A DNA stretch of 64,000 nt from CAYWVR01 sp964461715 (lineage in GTDB: Bacteria > Planctomycetota > Phycisphaerae > FEN-1346): the NCBI GenBank assembly GCA_964461715.1, contig CAYWVR010000003.1, positions 62,001 through 126,000 on the forward strand. Direction: 5' to 3'. The position numbers and the translations under genes were made by a program. Positions 6,140 through 13,255 of the stretch are shown here, one piece after another. Below the pieces are notes generated by a model. That model made no database searches. It worked only from the letters and a program-made list of their open reading frames with translations, and had not been told where the DNA came from. Each line of letters starts with the position of its first letter. The first letter of the stretch is position 1.

Positions 6140-8595
6140 GGCTTCTGGGTGCTCCCGATCCGGTCCGCAGCCTCTCGGGGCAGGACGCAGGTGACGGTCG
6201 TCCCCTTCCCCGACCTGCCGCGAATGTTCAGCGTCCCGCCGATGACACCGGCGCGGTAACGCATGACGTCCAAGCCCATGCCCGCGTGGCCCTCGCCCTT
6301 GCGGGGCAGGCCCACGCCGTCGTCCCGAATCCTTAGCCTAACGCGCCCGTCGGTCTCGTCCAAGCGGACGGTGATGTTTTCCGCCTCGGCGTGCTTGACG
6401 GCGTTGTGGACGGCCTCCCGGGCGATGTAGTAGAGGTTCGTGGCCACGTGGTTGTCCTGGATGAGGACGGGGACCGGGCACTGGAGGCGGCAGGCTTTCT
6501 CGAAGTAGTCGCCGACATACCGGACCAGCTCCTTCAGAGCGGTCATCAGCCCTTCGGCGGTCAGGTCCACCGGCTGGAGGCCGCGGGCCAGGGCCCGCGT
6601 CTGGCCGATGGCATCGTTGATGAGGTCCGCGACCTCGGCCACGTCCTCGGTCTCGGGGGCGTCGCGGCAGCCGAGGCGGTCGGCCGTCACCTTCGCCAGG
6701 AACGCCACGCCCGTCAGTTGCTGGCCCAGGCTGTCGTGGAGGTCCTGGCCGATGCGGCGCTGCTCGCGGGTGGCGATGTTCGAGACCTCGCGCTCGAGCC
6801 TCTTGCGGTCCGTCACGTCCAGGCCGAACCTCAGGACGAGCGGCTCGCCGTCCTCGCCCTCGAACGGGTAGTCGTGGACCTCGTAGGTGCGGCCGTTCAC
6901 GAGGGTGAGCTCGCGCGTCGTGCTCTCGCCGCCCTCGAAAATCTCCTCGACGCAGCACTCCTTGCACGGCTCGGCCTGGCCCTGGAGCAGTTTGTGGCAG
7001 GGGACCCCGTCGCCCGGGCCGAAGGTCTCCACGAACCGGCGGTTCACGAACCGCAGGCGATACTGGCGGTCCCGGAGGTAGACGAACCCGGGCAGCTCGT
7101 TGAGAACGTCGAAGAGCCGCCGGCGCTCGGCCTCCGCCTCCTGCTCGGCCTCCACCCGGTCCGTCACGTCCAGCATCGAGAAGACGAGCTCCTCCACGGC
7201 CCTGCCCTCGACGTACATCACCGGGTCCAGGCGCCAGTCCCAGTACGTCACGCTCGCGTTCGGGTCGTCCGGGAAGACGAAGGGCCGCGCGTACACGGTG
7301 TACGGTTCGCCCGTCTCGACGACGCGACGGAAGATGGCTTCGACCTCCTCGTCCGGATAGAGGTCGAAGTGGTTCTTGCCGGGGAAGAACTCCGGCGGCC
7401 GGCCGCACGCCCGGGCGTAGCTTTCGTTGACACGGATGAAGTTGAACGCCGGGTCCAGCAGCACGAGGCACTGGTGGGTGGAGGCAAAGATCCGCTCGAG
7501 CAGCCCCTTGGAGGTCCGAAGCGCCCGCTCCGTCTTCTTCTGCCGCGCGATGTCCACCGCAATGCCCCGCACGCCCGTCGTGTGCCCGTCTTGGCGGATG
7601 CGGGCCGTGTGCACGAGCACGGGGAACGTCGAGCCGTCTTTGCGGCGGAGGTGCAGCTCGTTCCCCGGGACCGTTTCGCCGACCAGGACGCGGGCGAGAT
7701 CCACGTACGCCCGGGGCCGGTCCTCCTCGGCGATCACGTCGTCCATCTTCAGGCCCGCCTCGACGTCACGGCGGCTGTAGCCGCTCATGGCGAGGCCGGC
7801 CCGGTTGACGAAAATGAGGCGGCCGTCGGGGTCGGCCTCGAAGACGACCTCCGGCAGCATCTCCGCCAGATCGCGGAACCGCTGCTCGGAGGCGGCCAGG
7901 GCCCGCTCCCGCGCCTGCCTGAGCTCGACCTCCGACTGGAGGGCGTCGACGGTCTTCTCGAGGTCGCCGGTGCGGCGGCGGACGCGCTCCTCCAGCTCGT
8001 CGCGGGCCGCCCGGGCCTGGTCCAGGGCCTGCTGCCGCGCCTCCTCCAGGGCCACCCGCTCCGATTCATCGCGGAGGAGCCACCGCAGACTCGTCACCTC
8101 GCCGCCGGCATCGCGGACGACGGCGACGCTCACGTTCGCCGGGAAGGGCGGGCCCGCGCGCGGCGTGACGTGGACCTGCCACTCCGTCACGCCCTCGATC
8201 TTCGCGAGCCGCTCCTTCTCCAGGCGGAAGGCCCGCCGGTCCTCCCGCGCGACGAACGTCACGAAGGGCTTCCCGCACACCAGCTCAGCCCGACAGCCGA
8301 ACAGGGCGACCGCAGCCCGGTTGACCTCCTGGATGGTCCCGTCCGGGTCGGTGACGACGTAGCCATCGGGGGCCTGCTCGAAGAGGTCGTGGTAGCGGCG
8401 TCGCTCGGCCTTGGTCTCGCGACGGGTCTCGACCAGCTCCTCGTTCTTCCGGCGGAGCTCCTCGGCGGCGGTCATCAGCTCATCGACCGTACGTTGGAGA
8501 AGCGGTTCCGCCCGGGCGTCGTCCTTGCCGGCCGGCTTGCGGAGCCGCGTAAGCCGCTCCTGCATCGCCTTGATTTTCAGGCCGAACTCGTCCAT
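6136..8595 (-). CDS. Multi-PAS sensor histidine kinase (HisKA_3/NarX-type)
   Basis: An 819-residue kinase with no clear membrane segment. After an N-terminal coiled coil (residues 1-65) come four PAS-like domains at about 65-185, 235-350, 365-485 and 495-600. The phospho-acceptor region RRIGQDLHDSLGQQL (H620) is the HisKA_3 type that pairs with NarL-type regulators. The ATPase domain follows (ARE-VHNAVKHA, DDGVGLPRKGEGHAGMGL, GKGTTV). The fourth PAS domain carries C533, C544, C547 and C548 in a pattern that could bind metal or sense redox state. A cytoplasmic signal is likely, since no transmembrane helix is seen. The regulator gene overlaps its 3' end. Confidence 0.92.
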   Translation of the reverse strand: MDEFGLKIKAMQERLTRLRKPAGKDDARAEPLLQRTVDELMTAAEELRRKNEELVETRRETKAERRRYHDLFEQAPDGYVVTDPDGTIQEVNRAAVALFGCRAELVCGKPFVTFVAREDRRAFRLEKERLAKIEGVTEWQVHVTPRAGPPFPANVSVAVVRDAGGEVTSLRWLLRDESERVALEEARQQALDQARAARDELEERVRRRTGDLEKTVDALQSEVELRQARERALAASEQRFRDLAEMLPEVVFEADPDGRLIFVNRAGLAMSGYSRRDVEAGLKMDDVIAEEDRPRAYVDLARVLVGETVPGNELHLRRKDGSTFPVLVHTARIRQDGHTTGVRGIAVDIARQKKTERALRTSKGLLERIFASTHQCLVLLDPAFNFIRVNESYARACGRPPEFFPGKNHFDLYPDEEVEAIFRRVVETGEPYTVYARPFVFPDDPNASVTYWDWRLDPVMYVEGRAVEELVFSMLDVTDRVEAEQEAEAERRRLFDVLNELPGFVYLRDRQYRLRFVNRRFVETFGPGDGVPCHKLLQGQAEPCKECCVEEIFEGGESTTRELTLVNGRTYEVHDYPFEGEDGEPLVLRFGLDVTDRKRLEREVSNIATREQRRIGQDLHDSLGQQLTGVAFLAKVTADRLGCRDAPETEDVAEVADLINDAIGQTRALARGLQPVDLTAEGLMTALKELVRYVGDYFEKACRLQCPVPVLIQDNHVATNLYYIAREAVHNAVKHAEAENITVRLDETDGRVRLRIRDDGVGLPRKGEGHAGMGLDVMRYRAGVIGGTLNIRGRSGKGTTVTCVLPREAADRIGSTQKP

Positions 8596-8619
8596 GGGCG
8601 CATACGCTCCTCAGCGGCG

Positions 8620-8648
8620 ATTATATCGGCTGCGGGCACACTCTGGAA
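8620..8648 (-). promoter_or_regulatory. Promoter for the kinase-regulator pair
   Basis: On the minus strand a perfect TATAAT (8620-8625) is 17 bases from TTCCAG (8643-8648), a weak -35. GAGGAG lies about 11 bases before the kinase ATG. Confidence 0.5.
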
Positions 8649-8812
8649 TGGCGCATGAGAATCGTGGGGGAATTTGTGATTTTCGATGGTCGATTGTCGA
8701 TTTCGGATTTGACGACCACGCCCAACGGCATCGGCCAGCGCCGCGCTATCGAAAATCCGACACGCCCCGCCCCCCCCCGCGGGCAGACAAACGGCCCGTG
8801 CCCCCCTGGCCT
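8649..8812. other. Spacer with short iterated GATTTTCGAT-like motifs
   Basis: No gene seen. Bases about 8677-8714 are less GC-rich than the surroundings and repeat a 7-9-base phrase (GATTTTCGAT, GGTCGATTG, GTCGATTTC, GGATTTG). An inverted partner, ATCGAAAATCCGA, lies near 8748-8760. A run of nine C residues follows at about 8768. Confidence 0.5.
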
Positions 8813-8925
8813 GCCCTTGGGCCCGTTTCACCGGCTGCTTGCAGCCCGATTTCCACGGCTTGTACGTGGGCAGACCGCCCCGTGTCTATTGGCCTGAAAG
8901 CGCCGCGCAAGGGCGGCGGCGAAGC
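8813..8925. repeat. Imperfect repeat copy A beside the CsgG-like gene
   Basis: About 105 bases align at roughly 70% identity by eye with 9898-10003 on the other side of the CsgG-like gene, in the same orientation. Shared blocks include CCCGTTTC, GCTTGC, CCCGATTT and GCGCCGCGC. Its outer end GCCCTTGGGCCCGTTTC (8813-8829) is an inverted match, 15 of 17, to 9999-10015. Confidence 0.6.
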
Positions 8926-8939
8926 GGGCCGGGGGTCTC

Positions 8940-9881
8940 TCAGCCCTCTTCCGTGGGCCTGCACAGCTGACCCGGCTCAAACGCCCGCCCCTGACCCGTG
9001 ACGGCCTCGGCCGAGGCGTAGCGGGCGTGGACCCGCACGACGCGAAGGACGCCGATCGTGCGGCCGGCGGCGCGGCCCAGGAGGTCGCCCGTGTCCGGGT
9101 CGACGATGGGCGGCCCCGCCTCGCGGACCTCATAGAGCGTCCCCACGCGCACGCCGCGATCCGCGCCCCCGTTGATGACCACGGTCCCGTCGCCCTGGAC
9201 CCCCGCCACCTTCGGACGCCAGGGCCGCGCAGCGATCGAGCCGGTCACCCGGTCGACGGCCTTGCCGAGGACCTTGGCGGTGGCTCGCCCCAGGGGTGTC
9301 CGGTAAAAGACGCTGCCACCGAAGGCGACGTCCCTGTAGGCGGCCCGGACCTCGGTCTCGGAGGCGCGGACGGATTCCTGAAGGCTCTCGCTGGCGATGA
9401 TCTCGCCCGACTCGACGTCGACGACGTAGAGCGTCAGGCCCATCACCGCCCGGTTCGACCCGCCGAAGACGTCCAGGCCCCCGAGGCCGAGGAAGCCCTG
9501 ATTCGCCGCGACGTGGCCGAAGTCGGTGATCGTACCCTTGACGAGGTACTGCACGTTCTTGAGGCGCCCCCTCTCGGCCCGGCCGTGGGGCCGCGTGGCC
9601 CCGGCGTTCTGAAAGCGCAGCTCGTCCAGGACGGACCCCAGCTCGGGCCGCTCGATGACGTGGTACCGGCCCGTGGCGACGAGGCGGTCGACGAGGACGT
9701 CCGCCATCCCATCTCCGAGGTCCCACCCGAGGGGAAACGGCGCCCGGTTCTCGAACTTCATCACGGCGATGGTTGGCTTGACGCAGTCCTCGCCCGAGCG
9801 CCCGAGGCCGTCCCAGCCGACGCAGCCGCCCCCGAGTCCATAGAGAGCAAGGATCACCAAGCCTGTGAGCGTACGTCTCAT
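8940..9881 (-). CDS. CsgG/HfaB-family envelope protein
   Basis: A 313-residue exported protein of the CsgG-like group, whose members form or assist outer-membrane assemblies. The N-terminus is a signal sequence ending GLGGGC, a plausible though weak lipobox. The CsgG-type core is visible as TIAVMKFENRAPFPLGWDLGDGM, YHVIERPELGSVLDELRFQ, YLVKGTITDFGH and LTLYVVDVESGEIIASE. The C-terminal 90 residues (VVINGGADRGVRVGTLYEV) look like a FlgT-type C-terminal domain. The ATG was preferred over an adjacent TTG because GGGAGG is 6 bases away. No curli genes are nearby, so a secretion pore is only one possibility. The gene is enclosed by related repeats. Confidence 0.82.
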   Translation of the reverse strand: MRRTLTGLVILALYGLGGGCVGWDGLGRSGEDCVKPTIAVMKFENRAPFPLGWDLGDGMADVLVDRLVATGRYHVIERPELGSVLDELRFQNAGATRPHGRAERGRLKNVQYLVKGTITDFGHVAANQGFLGLGGLDVFGGSNRAVMGLTLYVVDVESGEIIASESLQESVRASETEVRAAYRDVAFGGSVFYRTPLGRATAKVLGKAVDRVTGSIAARPWRPKVAGVQGDGTVVINGGADRGVRVGTLYEVREAGPPIVDPDTGDLLGRAAGRTIGVLRVVRVHARYASAEAVTGQGRAFEPGQLCRPTEEG

Positions 9882-9897
9882 CAACCGCCTCCCGAGC

Positions 9898-10015
9898 GCC
9901 CCGTTTCGCCGGGCCGCTTGCGACCCGATTTATGCGGCTCCTACATGCATAAGCCTACCCGTGCTCATGGCCCTGAACGCGCCGCGCGAGCGCGGCCCGA
10001 AAGAGGCCCAAGGGC
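9898..10015. repeat. Imperfect repeat copy B beside the CsgG-like gene
   Basis: Partner of the repeat at 8813-8925, same orientation, about 70% identical by eye. Its outer end GAAAGAGGCCCAAGGGC (9999-10015) mirrors the outer end of copy A with two mismatches, so the gene and its repeats form a 1.2-kb block with inverted termini. The remaining spacer to 10214 has no gene; a lone -10-like TACAAT at 10135-10140 precedes the next gene. Confidence 0.6.
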
Positions 10016-10214
10016 GCGTGACACCCAAGGCCCAGGCACGCTCATACGGAGGATGCAAGCTTTCCGCCGGTGCAACGTTAGACGGGGCGCATGGCCCGCT
10101 TCTGGTATCGGCCGCCGCCGGGCCGCGGATTGAGTACAATAAACGCCACCACCGCCCGGCGGCGAGACGGGTTCAAGGGGCGGCGAACCTCGCGGAACAT
10201 GGAGGACCGTCTGC

Positions 10215-11393
10215 ATGGCGCGAACGCAGTTCCATCGAAACGAGACGGCCGCCGTCCACGTCCACGCCCTCGGCGACAACCAGCTCCACCTCACCGCCGC
10301 GGTCGACCCGGCCGTCACCGACCCGTCGGCCGCGGCCCACGACGTCTACGCTCCCGTCGCCGCCGCCCTGGCCGCCGACGGCCTGCACGTCGTGCACGAG
10401 CGGATTTTCGGGAGCCTGGCGGCACGGGAGGCGGTGCTGGAGGCGCGGGAGGCGGCCCTTCAAGCGGCAGGGCTGGAGCCGGAGCGGCCCTTGACCTACG
10501 TCGAGGGGCGGCCGCTCGCGGGCGAAGGGCCGGCCGGCGTCCAGATTCACGCCCTGCGCGTCCCCGAGCCCGGCGACCGACTCTGGACGATCACCCACGA
10601 CGGCGCGCCTTGCGGCCACGGGTGGATGCGGCACGGGACCACGTTTCTCCTCATCCAGAACGTGCACGGTCTCGGGCCGAGCCCCGCCGGCACGAACGGG
10701 CGGTCCCGCCAGGCGGAGCGGATGTTCGCCCGGGCCGCGGCGGTCCTCGCCGAGAACGGGGCCGATTATCGCCACGTCGTCCGGACGTGGATCTATCTCA
10801 ATGACATCCTCGACTGGTACGGGCCCTTCAATGCCGCCCGCAACGCGAAGTACACCGAGCTCGGCCTGATGGGCCCGGCCGCAGGCGGCGCGCCGCTCCC
10901 GGCGAGCACCGGCATCGAGGGCGCCAACCCCCTCGGGGCCGCCTGCATCATGGACGTCCTGGCCGTCGTGCCGGGCGCGCCCCTGGCCGTCGAACCCATG
11001 CGTACCCCCCGCCAGAACGAGGCCCCGGACTACGGGTCGGCGTTCTCGCGCGGCATGTGCGTGCGGGAGCCGGACGTGGTGCACCTGATGGTGAGCGGCA
11101 CCGCGGCCATCGACGAGGCCGGCGCCAGCCTCCACGCCGGCGACGCGGCCTCCCAGATCCGGCGGACCCTCGAAAACGTCGAGGCCCTGCTGGCCGGGCG
11201 CGGCGGGAGGCTGGCGGACGCGTGCGAGGCGACCGTCTTCCTGAAGCGGGCCGAGGACGGCCCCGTCTACCGGGAGGTGGCCGCCGAATTCGGCCTGGCA
11301 CAGATGCCCGCCGTCGTCGTCACCGCCGACGTCTGCCGCGACGAGCTCCTCTTTGAGATCGACGCGCTCGTCGAGCGGGCGCCGGGGGCCTGA
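10215..11393 (+). CDS. Two-part RidA/YjgF-superfamily protein
   Basis: A 392-residue protein whose C-terminal half (about 270-388) is RidA/YjgF-like: it has VHLMVSGTAAIDE, a central QIRRTLENVEALLAG helix, and a VVVTADVCRDELLFEID end. The N-terminal half (about 1-260) has a similar but diverged plan (GPSPAGTNGRSRQAERMFAR, VVRTWIYLNDIL) as in chorismatase-like FkbO/Hyg5 proteins, which also have two YjgF-like domains. RidA proteins hydrolyse reactive enamine/imine intermediates; chorismatases cleave chorismate. I cannot decide which activity, if either, applies. It has a -10-like TACAAT upstream and converges on the dehydrogenase gene with only 4 bases between stops. Confidence 0.72.
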   Translation: MARTQFHRNETAAVHVHALGDNQLHLTAAVDPAVTDPSAAAHDVYAPVAAALAADGLHVVHERIFGSLAAREAVLEAREAALQAAGLEPERPLTYVEGRPLAGEGPAGVQIHALRVPEPGDRLWTITHDGAPCGHGWMRHGTTFLLIQNVHGLGPSPAGTNGRSRQAERMFARAAAVLAENGADYRHVVRTWIYLNDILDWYGPFNAARNAKYTELGLMGPAAGGAPLPASTGIEGANPLGAACIMDVLAVVPGAPLAVEPMRTPRQNEAPDYGSAFSRGMCVREPDVVHLMVSGTAAIDEAGASLHAGDAASQIRRTLENVEALLAGRGGRLADACEATVFLKRAEDGPVYREVAAEFGLAQMPAVVVTADVCRDELLFEIDALVERAPGA

Positions 11394-11397
11394 CGCC

Positions 11398-12393
11398 CTA
11401 CACCCGCGACCAGTCGAACACCACCGACAGGGCCTCCGTGCGGCCGCGGAGCAGGTCCTGGTAGACCTGCTGGCAGTCGGCGGGCGAGGCCGTCTCGTAG
11501 AGCCCGTCGACGTCGACCCGCCCGTCGGCCAGCCACTCCAGCGCCGCGGCGAGGCTCTCGAAGATGTTCCCGGTGCGGAACTCGGCGCCGTAGCGGGGCA
11601 CGCCCCACTCCCAGCCGCTTCGAAGATGGACATATCCGCGGAAGACCGCGTGCAGGAGATCCCGGGCCGAGACGTCGGCGTTCTTGGCCCACGGGACGCC
11701 CACCTGGAACACCTCGCCGCCCTTGCGGACGGCCTTGCACGCGTCCAGCGCCGCCGCCTGGCTGCTCGAGCACTCCAGCGCCAGCGCGATGCCCGCTCGC
11801 ACAGCCTTGTCCTCCGGCAGCGCCGCGAAGACCGGGGCGATGCCCTTGTCGGCGGCGATCGTGCGGCGGGCCTCTTTCGGCTCGACGCCCATCACGCGGT
11901 ACCCGGCGGCCCGGAAGACCTGGGCCCCGAGGTTGCCCACGAGACCCAGCCCGAAGACGATCACCTTCTCCGGCGGCCGCGCGGCCGTCTGCGTGAGGGT
12001 CGACCAGCAGACGTTCATCAGCCGCGCGTGGCACGCAACGGCGGGGTCGAGCCCCTCGGGCAGCGGGATGCACGTCTCGCGTGCGACGCGCTGGCGCGAG
12101 CGATGGCCCCCCGCCCCGCCGGGCCCCGTGCAGAACACGGCCTGGCCGGGGGCGAGGTCCTCGACGTCGGACCCGACCTCCTCGACACGGAAGACCGCCG
12201 CGTAGCCGGGCGTGCTCGGGAACCACTTGCCGCCGTAGTTCGAGTGGAGTTCCGTGCCGGGGCTGACGAGGGAGGCGAGCGTCGGGCCCGCCACCTCGCC
12301 GGGCTCGAGGGGCTTTGCTTCGCGCGGCTGCTCCAGCAGCTCGGCCTGCTCCTCGGCGGTCACGGTGACGATGCGGTCGGTTGCAGCGGTCAC
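11398..12393 (-). CDS. Medium-chain zinc-type alcohol/polyol dehydrogenase-like protein
   Basis: A 331-residue MDR-superfamily oxidoreductase. The N-terminal GroES-like part has SLVSPGTELHSNYGGKWFPSTPGYAAVFRVEEVG; the Rossmann part has VIVFGLGLVGNLGAQVFRAAGYRVMGVEP. The family's zinc cysteines are not obvious, so it may act without structural zinc. A GTG start overlapping the stop of the upstream isomerase (GTGA) is supported by AAGGAG 8 bases away; longer in-frame extensions overlap the isomerase gene. It is last in the PHP/PQQ/lyase/isomerase run and probably oxidises a sugar or polyol, by context only. Confidence 0.82.
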   Translation of the reverse strand: MTAATDRIVTVTAEEQAELLEQPREAKPLEPGEVAGPTLASLVSPGTELHSNYGGKWFPSTPGYAAVFRVEEVGSDVEDLAPGQAVFCTGPGGAGGHRSRQRVARETCIPLPEGLDPAVACHARLMNVCWSTLTQTAARPPEKVIVFGLGLVGNLGAQVFRAAGYRVMGVEPKEARRTIAADKGIAPVFAALPEDKAVRAGIALALECSSSQAAALDACKAVRKGGEVFQVGVPWAKNADVSARDLLHAVFRGYVHLRSGWEWGVPRYGAEFRTGNIFESLAAALEWLADGRVDVDGLYETASPADCQQVYQDLLRGRTEALSVVFDWSRV

Positions 12394-13226
12394 AGGGTCA
12401 CTCCTTCGGTCTTGGCGACGGCGCGCAGGTGGGCGGCCGCCTCGTCGTATTCCTCGGCGGAATCCAGGTGCTCCATCATCAGGGGCAGGTCCGAATCCAG
12501 CCGTCCCAGCTCGCGCAGGTAGGCGGCGAGGTCCATCTGTCCCTTCCCGGGCATGCACTCGTCCAGATGCACGAGTTCGCGGCTCGAGCCCTTGAGCGTC
12601 ACGTCCTTGACGTGGCAACTGACAACGTGCGGGGCGAGGAGGCGGATGGACTCGCGCAGGATCTTCGCATTGATATAGAATGCCCGCGGGCTCGAAATGA
12701 GGTTGATCGGATCAAGGTGAGCCCCGAAGCCCGGCCGGTCGATCGCCTCGATGAGGTCCAGGTAGATTTCCGGCGTGTCGGGGAAACTCCGCGGCTGGGT
12801 CTCGAGGGTGTAGACCGTGCGGGTGGGCTTGACGGCGTCGATGATCTCGCGGACCGAGGCGACGATCATGTCGAAGACCTCGGCCGAGAACGGCGAGGGG
12901 TCCATCTGCGTCGCGGGGCCGGAGCGGCCGGGGATGTTGACGCAGCAGCGGGCCCCGATGCGGTCGGCCAGGTCGAGGCACCGCCGGCTTTTCTCGACGG
13001 CCTTGGCGCGCGCGTCCTCGTTCGGGGCGAGCGGGTTCGACCACGCCCCGACCTCGGCGATCACCAGGTCCGCCTTCGTAGCCGCGTCGGCGTAAGCCCG
13101 GACCGTCGCGTCGTCCGCCTCGGGCGTCAGGGGACACGTCGCGGCGCGGAAGCCGTGGGCCCGGTGGGCCTCGACCCACGCCTCCGGCGTGTCGGGCTTC
13201 TCGTAGATAGGTCCGCCCAGTCTCAT
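12390..13226 (-). CDS. Sugar phosphate isomerase/epimerase-type TIM barrel protein
   Basis: A 278-residue protein of the xylose isomerase-like TIM barrel family. Visible barrel strands include VIAEVGAWSNPL, ARCCVNIPGRSG, VYTLETQPRSF, FGAHLDPINLI, VVSCHVKDV and PLMMEHLDS; acidic and His residues at strand ends (E in TLETQ, D in HLDP, H in CHVKD, E in MMEHL) are the usual metal ligands. The second of two close ATGs was chosen because AAGGAG lies 6 bases before it. It overlaps the downstream dehydrogenase by 4 bases and lies 29 bases after the lyase gene. Substrate unknown. Confidence 0.83.
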   Translation of the reverse strand: MRLGGPIYEKPDTPEAWVEAHRAHGFRAATCPLTPEADDATVRAYADAATKADLVIAEVGAWSNPLAPNEDARAKAVEKSRRCLDLADRIGARCCVNIPGRSGPATQMDPSPFSAEVFDMIVASVREIIDAVKPTRTVYTLETQPRSFPDTPEIYLDLIEAIDRPGFGAHLDPINLISSPRAFYINAKILRESIRLLAPHVVSCHVKDVTLKGSSRELVHLDECMPGKGQMDLAAYLRELGRLDSDLPLMMEHLDSAEEYDEAAAHLRAVAKTEGVTL

Positions 13227-13255
13227 GCACATCTCCTTAGCTTGAGGATCAAAGG

